64,000 bases of DNA from Magnetospirillum sp. 15-1 (GTDB lineage Bacteria; Pseudomonadota; Alphaproteobacteria; Rhodospirillales; Magnetospirillaceae), in the NCBI RefSeq assembly GCF_900184795.1, contig NZ_FXXN01000027.1, forward strand, positions 165,296 through 229,295, read 5' to 3'. The position numbers and the translations under genes are program-made. The notes beneath the pieces were generated by a model. It searched no databases. It saw only the letters and a list, made by a program, of their open reading frames with translations, and was not told where the DNA came from. Shown here one piece after another: positions 1 to 11,618 of the stretch. The stretch's first letter is position 1; every line of letters starts with the position of its first letter.

Positions 1-1457
<1,457 letters not shown>

Positions 1458-1488
1458 GACGTCGGCGAAAAGCCCTTGAAACAGGGCG

Positions 1489-1519
1489 GGGCGGCTCTCC
1501 AAATGGAGGGCCGCCCTTC
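1489..1519 (+). terminator. Rho-independent-like hairpin after nirS
   Basis: A GGGCGGC...GCCGCCC stem extended by TCTCC/GGAGG with an AAAT loop follows the nirS stop by about 30 bases. The T-run is weak (TTCGTCGTTT). Confidence 0.6.
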
Positions 1520-1557
1520 GTCGTTTCCGAGGCGTCGTTTCCGGGGGAGAAAGACCC

Positions 1558-1848
1558 ATGCCCGCCTATCTGATCGTCGACACCCTGCTGGACGATCCCG
1601 AGCTCTACGAGGATTACAAGCGCCGGGCCAGGCCGCTGATCGAGCGATGGGGCGGCGAATATCTGGCGCGCGGCGGCGAACTGATCCCGCGCGAGACCGA
1701 TCTGTGGTCGCCCACCCGCATGGTGCTGATCCGCTTTGCCGACGTGGAGACGGCGCGGGCCTGCCTGGACTCGCCCGAGTATCAGGCCGTCGTCGGCATC
1801 AGCCGCCGCTCGGCGCGGCGCACGGTGGTGATTCTCGAGGGGCTGTGA
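1558..1848 (+). CDS. DUF1330 family protein
   Basis: This 96-residue protein has the DUF1330 pattern, a dimeric alpha/beta-barrel fold: an N-terminal AYLIVDTLLDDPELYEDY strand-helix, a conserved GGEYLARGGE segment and a C-terminal VVILEGL strand. The family is widespread and its biochemical role is not established. The start is supported by GGGGGAG eight bases upstream. The gene lies behind the nirS terminator and is probably transcribed separately. It converges with pheA. Confidence 0.85.
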   Translation: MPAYLIVDTLLDDPELYEDYKRRARPLIERWGGEYLARGGELIPRETDLWSPTRMVLIRFADVETARACLDSPEYQAVVGISRRSARRTVVILEGL

Positions 1849-1860
1849 GCCGAGGAGGGG

Positions 1861-2751
1861 CTATTCCGCGCTGGTCTGCTGCTGCTTCATGCGGAAGGCA
1901 TGGCGGGGATAGACGCCCAGGATGCGGACTTCGTGGCTGAAGAAGTCCAGCTCCTCCAGCGCCAGACGCAGGGCGTGCTGGGCGGGATGGCCTTCCACGT
2001 CGGCGTAGAACTGGGTGGCCGCGAACTCGCCGCCCACCATGTAGCTTTCCAGCCGGGTCATGTTGATGCCGTTGGTGGCGAAGCCGCCCAGCGCCTTGTA
2101 CAGGGCGGCGGCCACGTTGCGCACCCGGAAGACGAAGGTGGTGACGCAGGGCAGGTTGGGATTGGGCTCCAGCGCCTCGCGGGCCAGGACCACGAAACGG
2201 GTGGTATTGTGCTCGGCGTCCTCGATGCCCGCCTTCAGCGACACCAGGCCATAGGCCTCGGCGGCCAGTTCCGAGGCGATGGCCGCCATGGTGGGGTCGC
2301 CCTTCTGGGCCAGTTCGGCGGCGGCGCCGGCGGTATCGGTGCCGACGATCACCTTGAGCCCCAGGTCGCGGATCATGTTGCGGCACTGGCCCAGGGCGTG
2401 AACATGGCTCTTGACCGTCTTGATGGTCGAGAGCGTGGCGCCCGGCACGGCCAGCAAATGGTGGCTGATGCGCTCGAAATGCTCGGCGATGATGTGCAGG
2501 CCGGCATAGGGCATCAGGTGGTGCACGTCGGCGACGCGGCCCGCCACCGAATTGTCGATGGGGATCATGGCATAGCGGGCGCGGCCCTCGCGCACGGCGG
2601 CGAAGGTGTCCTCGAAGGTGGCACAGGGCAGCGGCTGCATGCCGGGATAGGCGTTGCGGCAGGCCAGATGCGAATAGGCGCCGGGCTCGCCCTGGAAGGC
2701 GATGGCGCTGTCTGAATTCGGAACGCTGGCGGAATGATGGGCGTCGGTCAT
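1861..2751 (-). CDS. pheA: Prephenate dehydratase with ACT domain
   Basis: It converts prephenate to phenylpyruvate in phenylalanine biosynthesis. The 296-residue protein is the stand-alone dehydratase, without chorismate mutase. The catalytic domain spans roughly residues 15-190, with the family's TTRF motif (183-186) that carries the essential Thr. The ACT regulatory domain spans about 203-280, with LESYM near 234-238, so phenylalanine feedback inhibition is expected. The gene begins eight bases after the kdsB stop and is the second gene of a kdsB-pheA operon. Confidence 0.95.
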   Translation of the reverse strand: MTDAHHSASVPNSDSAIAFQGEPGAYSHLACRNAYPGMQPLPCATFEDTFAAVREGRARYAMIPIDNSVAGRVADVHHLMPYAGLHIIAEHFERISHHLLAVPGATLSTIKTVKSHVHALGQCRNMIRDLGLKVIVGTDTAGAAAELAQKGDPTMAAIASELAAEAYGLVSLKAGIEDAEHNTTRFVVLAREALEPNPNLPCVTTFVFRVRNVAAALYKALGGFATNGINMTRLESYMVGGEFAATQFYADVEGHPAQHALRLALEELDFFSHEVRILGVYPRHAFRMKQQQTSAE

Positions 2752-2759
2752 GGGAGGGC

Positions 2760-3500
2760 TCAGCCTTTCAGCAGGGCGCGCGCCCTTTCGAGGTCCGCCG
2801 GAGTATCGACACCCAGCGGAACCGTGTCAACCAAGGCGCAGTCGATGCGCATGCCGTTCTCCAGCGCGCGCAGCTGCTCCAGCTTCTCGCGCCGCTCCAG
2901 CACGCCCTGGGGCAGGGAGACGAAGCGTTTGAGCGAGTCCCGCCGGTAGGCGTAGAGCCCGATGTGATGGTAATGCGGCCCGTCATTGGCCGGCACGGTG
3001 GCGCGGCTGAAATACAGCGCCCGCCCCACCCGCTGGCCGGGGGCGAGGCCCACCACCGCCTTGACCACGTTGGGGTTGGTGCGCTCCTCCTCATTGGTGA
3101 TCTCGGTCACCAGGGTGGAGACGTCGACGCCGGGCTCGGCCAGGGGCGCGAAGACGGCGCGGATGATCTGGGGGTCCAGGGTGGGCAGGTCGCCCTGGAT
3201 GTTGACGATGGCGTCGAACTCGCCGTCGGGGTCGACGCTTTGCACCGCCTCCCACACCCGGTCCGAGCCGGAGGGGTGGTTGGGGTCGGTCATCACCGCG
3301 TTGCCGCCATGGGCGTGGACGGCGTCGAACACTTCGGCTTCCGAGCAGGCCACCACCACCGGACCCAGCCCGGACTGCACGGCCCGGCGCCAGACGTGGA
3401 CGATCATCGGCTCGCCGTGGATATCGGCCAGCGGCTTGCCCGGCAGCCGGGTGGCGTGCATGCGGGCGGGAATGACGATGATGGGGTTGAGCTCGGCCAT
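2760..3500 (-). CDS. kdsB: 3-deoxy-manno-octulosonate cytidylyltransferase
   Basis: It activates KDO as CMP-KDO for lipid A-core assembly in the cytosol. The 246-residue protein begins with the nucleotide-binding signature [15 protein letters not shown] and keeps the HPSGSDR and NIQGDLP motifs that bind CTP and Mg. Length is normal for the family. It is the first gene of the kdsB-pheA pair and is read divergently from hisN across a 101-bp region with a palindromic site. Confidence 0.95.
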   Translation of the reverse strand: MAELNPIIVIPARMHATRLPGKPLADIHGEPMIVHVWRRAVQSGLGPVVVACSEAEVFDAVHAHGGNAVMTDPNHPSGSDRVWEAVQSVDPDGEFDAIVNIQGDLPTLDPQIIRAVFAPLAEPGVDVSTLVTEITNEEERTNPNVVKAVVGLAPGQRVGRALYFSRATVPANDGPHYHHIGLYAYRRDSLKRFVSLPQGVLERREKLEQLRALENGMRIDCALVDTVPLGVDTPADLERARALLKG

Positions 3501-3516
3501 GGGCGAATCCGTGTGT

Positions 3517-3534
3517 GTATTAAGTAGTTAATAC
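3517..3534. promoter_or_regulatory. Perfect palindrome in the kdsB/hisN divergent promoter region
   Basis: GTATTAA-GTAG-TTAATAC is a perfect 7-bp inverted repeat with a 4-bp spacer. It is AT-rich in a GC-rich context and sits 16 bases upstream of the kdsB start. It looks like an operator or overlaps the kdsB -10 element. No cognate regulator is visible nearby. Confidence 0.5.
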
Positions 3535-3601
3535 GCACCCTATCCACATCCGCCATTTCGCGCCACACTCGGGCGCACCACAATCCCACGGAATTTCCAT
3601 C

Positions 3602-4378
3602 ATGACCGCCTGTCCCGCCGAATTCATCGTCCTGGCCGAGAAACTGGCCGATGCCGCCCGCCCGGTGGTGAGGAAATACTTCCGGACCCCCGTGGCGGTG
3701 GACGACAAGGCCGACGCCAGCCCGGTGACCATCGCCGACCGCGAGGTGGAGGCCGCCATGCGCGCCATCCTGACCGCCGAGGTCCCCGGCCACGGCATCC
3801 TGGGCGAGGAGCATGGGCGCGAGAATTGCGACGCCGAATACGTCTGGGTGCTGGACCCCATCGACGGCACGGCGGCCTTCATCACCGGCAAGCCCAGCTT
3901 CGGCACCCTGATCAGCCTGGCCCGCAACGGCAAGCCGATCCTGGGCTTGATCGATCAGGCCTTCACCAGCGAGCGCTGGCTGGGCGCGGCCGGGCGGCCG
4001 ACCACCCTGAACGGCCAGCCGGCGCGGGTGCGGGTCTGCCCCGATCTGGCCCATGCCTATGCCTTCACCACGGCGCCGGAACTGTTCTGTGAAAAGACCC
4101 GGCCGGCCTGGGACCGCATCGCCGCCCGATGCAAGCGCCCGCGCTACGGCTGCGACTGCTACGCCTATGCCCTGCTGTCGTCCGGCTTTTGCGATCTGGT
4201 GGTGGAGGCGGGGCTCAAGCCCTACGATTTCGCCGCCCTGGTGCCGGTGATCGAAGGGGCGGGCGGAATTATGACCGACTGGTCGGGAAAGCCGCTGACC
4301 ATCCATTCCGACGGCAAGGTCTGCGCCGCCGGCGACGCCCGCCTCCATGCGGAGGCGCTGGGAGTGCTCAACCAATGA
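3602..4378 (+). CDS. hisN: Histidinol-phosphatase, inositol monophosphatase family
   Basis: This 258-residue member of the Mg-dependent IMPase superfamily has GEEHG at 68-72 and WVLDPIDGTAAFI around 82-94, the metal-binding core. The extended DPIDGT-A-FI form and the acidic KPYDFAALVPVIEGAGG segment match the HisN-type histidinol-phosphatases of alphaproteobacteria and actinobacteria, so a histidine biosynthesis role is likely. A generic inositol-phosphatase activity cannot be excluded. Its stop overlaps the nth start (ATGA). Confidence 0.85.
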   Translation: MTACPAEFIVLAEKLADAARPVVRKYFRTPVAVDDKADASPVTIADREVEAAMRAILTAEVPGHGILGEEHGRENCDAEYVWVLDPIDGTAAFITGKPSFGTLISLARNGKPILGLIDQAFTSERWLGAAGRPTTLNGQPARVRVCPDLAHAYAFTTAPELFCEKTRPAWDRIAARCKRPRYGCDCYAYALLSSGFCDLVVEAGLKPYDFAALVPVIEGAGGIMTDWSGKPLTIHSDGKVCAAGDARLHAEALGVLNQ

Positions 4379-5010
4379 CTCCCGCCCAGGCCGACCGCTT
4401 CTACGCCCTGCTGGCCGAGCGCAATCCCGAGCCCAGGAGCGACCTGGAATACGCCGATCCCTATACCTTGCTGGTGGCGGTGGTGCTGTCGGCCCAGGCC
4501 ACCGATTCCGGGGTCAACAAGGCGACACGGCCGCTGTTCGCCCGCGTGAACACGCCCCAGGCCATGGTGGAACTGGGCGAGGAGGGGCTGGCCCAATACA
4601 TCCGCACCATCGGCCTCTACAAGACCAAGGCCAGGAACGTCATCGAACTGTCGCGTCGCCTGCTGGCCGAGCACGGCGGCAAGGTCCCCCACGACCGCGC
4701 CGCCCTGGAGGCCTTGCCCGGCGTCGGGCGCAAGACCGCCAACGTGGTGCTCAACATCGCTTTCGGCGAGCCGACCATCGCGGTGGATACCCATTGCTTC
4801 CGCGTCGCCAACCGTACCGGTCTGGCGCCGGGCAAGACGGTGCTGGACGTGGAGCAGGGGCTGATGAAGGCCACGCCCACCAAATGGATGCAGCATGCCC
4901 ACCACTGGCTGATCCTGCACGGCCGTTACGTCTGCAAGGCCAGGAAGCCCGACTGCCCCGCCTGCGTGGTGCGTGACCTGTGCGCCTTCGAGGGCAAGGA
5001 GACGGCCTAA
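4375..5010 (+). CDS. nth: Endonuclease III (DNA glycosylase/AP lyase)
   Basis: It excises oxidised pyrimidines and cleaves AP sites in base excision repair. The 211-residue protein has the helix-hairpin-helix LPGVGRKTANVVLN, carrying the catalytic Lys, followed by the catalytic Asp in TIAVDTHCFRVANR. The [4Fe-4S] loop is C-x6-C-x2-C-x5-C near the C-terminus. The ATG at 4375 overlaps the hisN stop by four bases, indicating translational coupling. The 3' end overlaps the opposite-strand hemerythrin gene by four bases. Confidence 0.96.
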   Translation: MTPAQADRFYALLAERNPEPRSDLEYADPYTLLVAVVLSAQATDSGVNKATRPLFARVNTPQAMVELGEEGLAQYIRTIGLYKTKARNVIELSRRLLAEHGGKVPHDRAALEALPGVGRKTANVVLNIAFGEPTIAVDTHCFRVANRTGLAPGKTVLDVEQGLMKATPTKWMQHAHHWLILHGRYVCKARKPDCPACVVRDLCAFEGKETA

Positions 5011-5417
5011 CCCGCTCCCGCCACGTAGGGTTTGAATTCCATGTCGCTGTTGACGATGTGGCTGACCAGCCAGGTGGCCAGGGAATCGCCCAGAGTGCGG
5101 ACGATGCCGGCGCGGACCTCGTCGCAGCCGTCGCCGTAATGGGTCAGCACCGCCTCGAGGCGCTTCAGCAGCATGAGATGGGCGGTGCGGTGGGATTCGG
5201 TTTCGGGAAAGCCGACCGCCCGCTGCAGGGCTTCCTCGCGGGCGAAGTGCTCGCGGCACAGATCGGTCAGGGCCAGCAGAGTGGACCCGATGCCGGCGCA
5301 GTCGATCTCGGCGCGGGAGGCGGCTTCCAGTCGGGCGATCAGTTCGATCATCCGGCGATGGTCGGAATCGATGATCGGATCACCGACCGCCAGCGCCTCG
5401 TCCCAGGCGATTGACAT
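5007..5417 (-). CDS. Bacteriohemerythrin
   Basis: This 136-residue soluble hemerythrin-domain protein is expected to bind O2 reversibly at a non-haem di-iron site. The ligand set is intact: His in DSDHRRM, HFAREE (HxxxE), SHRTAHLML (HxxxH) and SHIVNSD (HxxxxD). The start gives the usual SIAWDEALAVGD opening of the family. Such proteins are abundant in magnetotactic and other microaerophilic bacteria as O2 carriers or buffers. It is monocistronic and convergent with nth. A second copy lies at 60705-61127. Confidence 0.93.
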   Translation of the reverse strand: MSIAWDEALAVGDPIIDSDHRRMIELIARLEAASRAEIDCAGIGSTLLALTDLCREHFAREEALQRAVGFPETESHRTAHLMLLKRLEAVLTHYGDGCDEVRAGIVRTLGDSLATWLVSHIVNSDMEFKPYVAGAG

Positions 5418-5488
5418 CAGACCCCTCCCGGTCGATATCCGAACCCCGCCCGGGACTCTACCCGAGCCGGGGTTGGGGGGGAAGCCGG

Positions 5489-5968
5489 ATGATGGTCGTA
5501 TCTCACGTGGTGCTGGGGGTGTCGGCCTGGGTGCTGGCCGAGCGGGCGGGGCTGGCCGTTCCCTCGGGGCCCGAGGGGGTGGCCGTGGCGGCGCTTGGCG
5601 CCCTGCTTCCCGACATTGATCATCCGTCGTCCTGGCTCGGCCGCCGCCTGTGGCCGGTATCCCGGCCGCTGTCCATGGTTCTGGGGCATCGTGGCCTGAC
5701 CCATTCCCTGCTGGCGGTGATCGGTGGGCTGGCGGTGCTGGGCGCCGTGGAGCCGGGACCGGGACTGGCGCGGCTGGCCGGGCCGCTGGCCCTGGGCTAC
5801 CTGTCCCATCTGGCCGCCGACGCCCTGACGCCGTCCGGCGTGCCGCTGCTGTGGCCGTGGAAGCAGCGCTTCGGCATCGGGCTGTGCCCGACCGGCGGCC
5901 TGATGGAATGGCTGGTGGTGGCGGCCTTCGCCGCCGCCACGGCGTGGTTGGAATTACAGATGAATTAG
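5489..5968 (+). CDS. Membrane-bound metal-dependent hydrolase, YdjM/DUF457 family
   Basis: This 159-residue protein is mostly hydrophobic, with about four membrane segments. It carries the family's metal-site motifs: SHVVLG near the N-terminus, LLPDIDHPSSW, GHRGLTHSLL and YLSHLAADALTPSGV. Family members are described as putative metal-dependent hydrolases (E. coli YdjM is LexA-controlled), but the substrate is unknown. The start follows a GGGGGGAAG ribosome-binding site. The last 15 bases overlap the opposite-strand DUF4337 gene. Confidence 0.85.
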   Translation: MMVVSHVVLGVSAWVLAERAGLAVPSGPEGVAVAALGALLPDIDHPSSWLGRRLWPVSRPLSMVLGHRGLTHSLLAVIGGLAVLGAVEPGPGLARLAGPLALGYLSHLAADALTPSGVPLLWPWKQRFGIGLCPTGGLMEWLVVAAFAAATAWLELQMN

Positions 5969-6559
5969 GGTCGGGGCCAGCCAGCCCAGCAGGGCGAAGG
6001 CGACGCCGACCGCGCCCAGCCCGCCGGCCACGAAGGACAGGGCCAGCATGCCGGTCACCACCGAGGCCGAGGCCAGCACGATGGCGATCTGCAGGGCGGC
6101 GGCGCCGTATTCGAACATATGGTAGGCGGACAGGGCCGTGTCGCGCCGGGCTTCCTCGGTCTTGGCCTTGGCGGCCAGTTCCTTGCGGCCCTCGCCGGTT
6201 TCCGGCTCGGAATCGTAGCGTTGGGCGGTGGCGCGCCAGTCGGCCACCTTCTTGGCGACGGCGTCCGAGGGCGGGGCCGAGAGTTCCAGCAGATCGGCGG
6301 AGGTGCGAAGCCCGGTCGAGCGGATGTGCTTGGCCTGATAGAAGGCCCACAGGTCGTTGGCGTGGATATTGGCGGCCAGCGAGGTGTTCTGCGCGCTCTT
6401 GCCGCTGGCCTCGATGATGGCCAGCAGGGCGGCCAGGACGCTGATCAGCACCGCGATCTTCTTGTTGCGGCTGCTCTTGCCCTCCTTGTGGGCCTGCTCC
6501 TGGTGGTGGTCGTGATGGGCGACCTCGTGGATGGTCTCGTGCGTCTCGTGGGCTTCCAT
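5954..6559 (-). CDS. DUF4337 family membrane protein with His-rich N-terminus
   Basis: This 201-residue protein has a first membrane span (KIAVLISVLAALLAIIEAS), a long soluble central region with the family's NDLWAFYQAKHIRST segment, and two C-terminal spans. The function of the family is unknown. The first 30 residues are unusual: nine His mixed with acidic residues (HETHETIHEVAHHDHHQEQA), a possible metal-binding tail facing the cytosol. It is read divergently from the YciI-like gene. Confidence 0.82.
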   Translation of the reverse strand: MEAHETHETIHEVAHHDHHQEQAHKEGKSSRNKKIAVLISVLAALLAIIEASGKSAQNTSLAANIHANDLWAFYQAKHIRSTGLRTSADLLELSAPPSDAVAKKVADWRATAQRYDSEPETGEGRKELAAKAKTEEARRDTALSAYHMFEYGAAALQIAIVLASASVVTGMLALSFVAGGLGAVGVAFALLGWLAPTLIHL

Positions 6560-6617
6560 GACCGACCTTTTTTCCGTTACCCTGGCGTCTTCCAATCCGA
6601 ATCCGGAGTGCCAGAGT

Positions 6618-6893
6618 ATGTTCATGGTCCAGTGCAAGGACAAGCCCGGTCATCTTCAGACCCGCCTCGACAACCGCGCCGCCCATCTGGAATACGCCAA
6701 GGGCTTCGGCGCCAAGATCGTCATCGGCGGCCCGCTGCTGACCGATGACGGCCAGGGCATGATCGGCAGCGCCTTCGTGTTCGATACCGATGACCGCGCC
6801 GAACTGGACGCCTTCCTGGCCAATGATCCCTACGCCAAGGCCGGCCTGTTCGAGAGCGTCACCGTCAGCCGCTACAAGAAGGTCCTGCCCTGA
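6618..6893 (+). CDS. YciI-like protein
   Basis: This 91-residue protein of the YCII/dimeric alpha-beta barrel family has the N-terminal R..H..Y core (LDNRAAHLEYAKGF), GGPLLTDDGQGMIGSAFVF and the DPYAKAGLF motif typical of YciI. The family is thought to include small hydrolase or dehalogenase-like enzymes, and the role here is unknown. It heads a three-gene unit; its stop overlaps the next ATG by one base (TGATG). Confidence 0.88.
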   Translation: MFMVQCKDKPGHLQTRLDNRAAHLEYAKGFGAKIVIGGPLLTDDGQGMIGSAFVFDTDDRAELDAFLANDPYAKAGLFESVTVSRYKKVLP

Positions 6894-7306
6894 TGGCCTA
6901 TTGGCTGGTCAAGTCCGAGCCCGGCGCCTGGTCGTGGGACGATCAGGTGCGCGACGGGGTGACCGCCTGGACCGGCGTGCGCAACTTTCAGGCCTGCAAC
7001 AACCTGAAGGCCATGAAACTGGGCGACCAGGCGTTCTTCTACCACTCGGTAGCGGAAAAGCGCATCGTGGGGGTGGTCGAGGTGGTGCGCGAAGCCTACC
7101 CCGACCCCACCGCCGAGGACCCCCGTTGGATGTGCCCCGACCTGAAGGCGGTGGCTCCCCTGGCCCGGCCGGTGACCCTGGCCGAGATCAAGGGCGATCC
7201 CCGTCTGGCCGAACTGCCGCTGCTGCGCCAGAGCCGGCTGTCGGTCTGTCCGGTGGACGTTGCCTCGTGGCGGTTGCTTTGCGATTTGGGGGGAGTAACG
7301 GCTTGA
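6893..7306 (+). CDS. EVE domain protein
   Basis: This 137-residue single EVE (PUA-like) domain opens with YWLVKSEPGAWSWDDQ and continues with WTGVRNFQACNNLKAMKLGD and the FYHS segment, the pocket that reads modified bases in characterised EVE/YTH relatives. The ligand in bacterial stand-alone EVE proteins is not settled. Proposals include modified nucleotides in nucleic acids or tRNA. It is coupled to its neighbours on both sides by overlapping codons. Confidence 0.92.
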   Translation: MAYWLVKSEPGAWSWDDQVRDGVTAWTGVRNFQACNNLKAMKLGDQAFFYHSVAEKRIVGVVEVVREAYPDPTAEDPRWMCPDLKAVAPLARPVTLAEIKGDPRLAELPLLRQSRLSVCPVDVASWRLLCDLGGVTA

Positions 7307-7620
7307 ACATCCTCTGCCCGCTCGATTCGATCCCCGATCCCGGTGCCAGGGAGTTCAGGATCGATGGCGCCCGCGTCTTCGTGGTGCGCCAGGGCGGGCA
7401 GGTATTCGGCTATGTCAACTCCTGCCCGCACGTGGGGGCGCCGCTCAACCTGGAGGATGACAAATTCCTGGACTTGTTCCAGACTTCCATCCTGTGTGCC
7501 AATCACTTCGCCCTGTTCGAGATCAAGAGCGGACGCTGCACGCGCGGCCCCTGCACCGGCCGTTCGCTGCAGCCGTTTCCTGTCGAGATCCGGGATGGCG
7601 AGGTGGTTCAAAAGGCTTAA
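7303..7620 (+). CDS. Rieske [2Fe-2S] protein (TTG start)
   Basis: This 105-residue single Rieske domain has cluster ligands in NSCPHVGAPLN (C-P-H) and ILCANHFALFE (C-x2-H), separated by an unusually long loop. It is probably a soluble ferredoxin-type electron carrier, since no oxygenase catalytic domain is attached. The only start that gives the whole domain is TTG at 7303. It overlaps the EVE stop as TTGA, so translational coupling is likely. It is the last gene of the YciI-EVE-Rieske unit. Confidence 0.88.
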   Translation: MNILCPLDSIPDPGAREFRIDGARVFVVRQGGQVFGYVNSCPHVGAPLNLEDDKFLDLFQTSILCANHFALFEIKSGRCTRGPCTGRSLQPFPVEIRDGEVVQKA

Positions 7621-7663
7621 GGGCGTTTCGATGATGGCATGGCACCTACCCCTTTGAGCGGGC

Positions 7664-7692
7664 TTGTGTCGCCATGGCGAGTCGAACATAAT
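7664..7692 (+). promoter_or_regulatory. Candidate sigma70 promoter for acsA
   Basis: TTGTGT (7664-7669) and CATAAT (7687-7692) are separated by 17 bases, about 80 bases upstream of the acsA start. The region between the Rieske gene and acsA is otherwise non-coding. Confidence 0.5.
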
Positions 7693-7773
7693 CGTTACCT
7701 GCTTTACCGGGGAAACATCCCGCGCCAGCCAAAAATGGACGCGGGTCAATCAGAAAAGGGAGACACCCCCAAG

Positions 7774-9711
<1,938 letters not shown>

Positions 9712-9734
9712 AAAGCCACGCAAGTGGGAAGACC

Positions 9735-9762
9735 GGGGCCTGCGGAGCGATTCGCGGGCCCC
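9735..9762 (+). terminator. Terminator hairpin after acsA
   Basis: GGGGCCTGCG pairs with CGCGGGCCCC (one G-U pair) around an 8-base loop, followed by ACCCTTTA. It lies 23 bases past the acsA stop. Confidence 0.6.
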
Positions 9763-9807
9763 ACCCTTTATGGGCCACCTTTTCGGAAAAGGATCGTCCC
9801 GGTGCTG

Positions 9808-10614
9808 ATGATCATGGTGAAGACGCTGCTGGGCCTGGGCGGGGCATACCTGCTGATGGTCGGCTTCGTCGCCCTGATGCAGCGCGGCATGATCTATCAT
9901 CCCGACACCACCCGCACCCGTCCCGACGCGGCGGGACTGCCCGAGATGGTGCCGGTATCGCTCAAGGCCGCCGACGGCTGGATTTCCACCAGCTGGTACG
10001 CGCCGCCGAAGACCCCCGGCCGGCCGACCATCGTCTTCTTTCATGGCAATTCCGGCACCCTGGCCGACCGCGCCCATAAGGCCCGCGCCTTTCTCGATGC
10101 CGGGTTCGGGGTGCTTCTGGTCGAGTACCGGGGCTATGGCGGCAATGCCGGGCGGCCCAGCGAGCAGGGCCTTTACGCCGATGGCGAGGCGGCGGTCGGC
10201 TGGCTGACCGGCCAGGGCGTGCCGGCCCGGCGGGTGGTATTATATGGCGAATCCCTGGGTTCGGGCGTCGCCATGGAGATGGCCATCCGCCGCCACGTGA
10301 TGATGGTGGTGCTGGAATGCCCGTTCACCTCGCTGGCCGATCTGGCGCCGGCCTATGTGCTGCCGTCTTTGGCCCATCTGCTGACCTGGGACCGCTACGA
10401 GAACCTGATCAAGGCTTCCAGCCTGCGGATGCCCCTGCTGGTGGTGCATGGCGAGCGGGACGATCTGGTGCCGGCCACCATGGGCCATGCGGTGCTGAAT
10501 GCCGCCCATACCGTCAAGGAGGGGCTTTTCCTGCCCCAGGCCGGCCACAACGACCTGTGGGAGCATGGCGCCGGCAAGCGGATCATCGACTTCATCTCGC
10601 GACACGCCTCATGA
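9808..10614 (+). CDS. Alpha/beta hydrolase, BEM46/ABHD13-like, membrane-anchored
   Basis: This 268-residue protein has an N-terminal hydrophobic helix (LLGLGGAYLLMVGFVALM) that probably anchors it to the inner membrane, then MIYHPD, the usual BEM46 opening. The nucleophile is Ser in YGESLGSG, the acid is Asp in HGERDDLVP and the base is His in AGHNDLW, with the oxyanion motif FFHGNSGT. The substrate is unknown. The start is uncertain: GTG 9802, ATG 9808 and ATG 9814 are all in frame. Confidence 0.85.
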   Translation: MIMVKTLLGLGGAYLLMVGFVALMQRGMIYHPDTTRTRPDAAGLPEMVPVSLKAADGWISTSWYAPPKTPGRPTIVFFHGNSGTLADRAHKARAFLDAGFGVLLVEYRGYGGNAGRPSEQGLYADGEAAVGWLTGQGVPARRVVLYGESLGSGVAMEMAIRRHVMMVVLECPFTSLADLAPAYVLPSLAHLLTWDRYENLIKASSLRMPLLVVHGERDDLVPATMGHAVLNAAHTVKEGLFLPQAGHNDLWEHGAGKRIIDFISRHAS

Positions 10615-10664
10615 TGGCTTGAGCCCCTTGCTCCAAAGCCCCTCTGCCTGTATGAGTTTCCCCC

Positions 10665-11618
10665 ATGCATATCCTTGAATTCGAAAAGCCCATCGCCGAG
10701 CTCGAGGGCAAGATTGAGGAGCTGCGGCACCTGTCCGACGGCGGCGACGTCAACATCGCCGACGAGGTGTCCAAGCTCCAGGCCAAGGTCGACAAGCTGC
10801 TGCGCTCGACCTATGCCAAGCTCACCCCGTGGCAGAAGACGCAGGTGGCCCGCCACCCCGAGCGTCCGCACGCGCTGGCCTACATTTCGACGCTGATCGA
10901 GGACTTCACGCCGCTGGCCGGAGACCGCGCCTTCGCCGAGGATCAGGCGATCATCGGCGGCCTGGGCCGTTTCCGTGGGCGCTCGGTGATGGTCATCGGC
11001 CACGAAAAGGGCCACGACACCGAAAGCCGGCTGAAGCACAATTTCGGCATGGCCAAGCCCGAGGGCTATCGCAAGGCCCGGCGCCTGATGGAGATGGCCG
11101 ACCATTTCCAGGTGCCCATCGTCACCCTGGTGGATACCGCCGGGGCCTATCCCGGCGTCGATGCCGAGGCGCGCGGTCAGGCCGAGGCCATCGCCCGGTC
11201 CATCGAGACCTGCCTGGACGTGCGCGTGCCGCTGGTCTCGGTGATCATCGGCGAGGGCGGTTCGGGCGGCGCCATCGCGCTGGCCACCGGCAATACCGTG
11301 CTGATGCTCGAGCACGCCATCTATTCGGTGATCAGCCCCGAGGGCTGCGCCTCGATCCTGTGGCGCTCGGCCGAGAACGCCAAGGACGCCGCCGAACAGC
11401 TGCGCCTCACCGCCCAGGACCTGCACAAGCTCAACATCATCGATTCGGTGGTGCCCGAGCCCATGGGCGGCGCCCATCGCAATTCCGATCTGATGATGCA
11501 GACCCTGTCCATGGCGCTGGATTCGGCGCTGCGCGATCTGTCGGGCCTGGAGGGCGGCGTGCTGCGCGCCCGCCGCCGCGAGAAATTCCTGGAGATGGGG
11601 CGGGCGGGCCTGTCGTGA
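10665..11618 (+). CDS. accA: Acetyl-CoA carboxylase carboxyltransferase subunit alpha
   Basis: This 317-residue subunit has the typical [20 protein letters not shown] opening and a crotonase-like core with [27 protein letters not shown] and EGCASILWR. With AccD it transfers the carboxyl group from biotin to acetyl-CoA, the first committed step of fatty acid synthesis. It overlaps the following glycosyltransferase by GTGA, which suggests co-translation. Confidence 0.96.
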   Translation: MHILEFEKPIAELEGKIEELRHLSDGGDVNIADEVSKLQAKVDKLLRSTYAKLTPWQKTQVARHPERPHALAYISTLIEDFTPLAGDRAFAEDQAIIGGLGRFRGRSVMVIGHEKGHDTESRLKHNFGMAKPEGYRKARRLMEMADHFQVPIVTLVDTAGAYPGVDAEARGQAEAIARSIETCLDVRVPLVSVIIGEGGSGGAIALATGNTVLMLEHAIYSVISPEGCASILWRSAENAKDAAEQLRLTAQDLHKLNIIDSVVPEPMGGAHRNSDLMMQTLSMALDSALRDLSGLEGGVLRARRREKFLEMGRAGLS

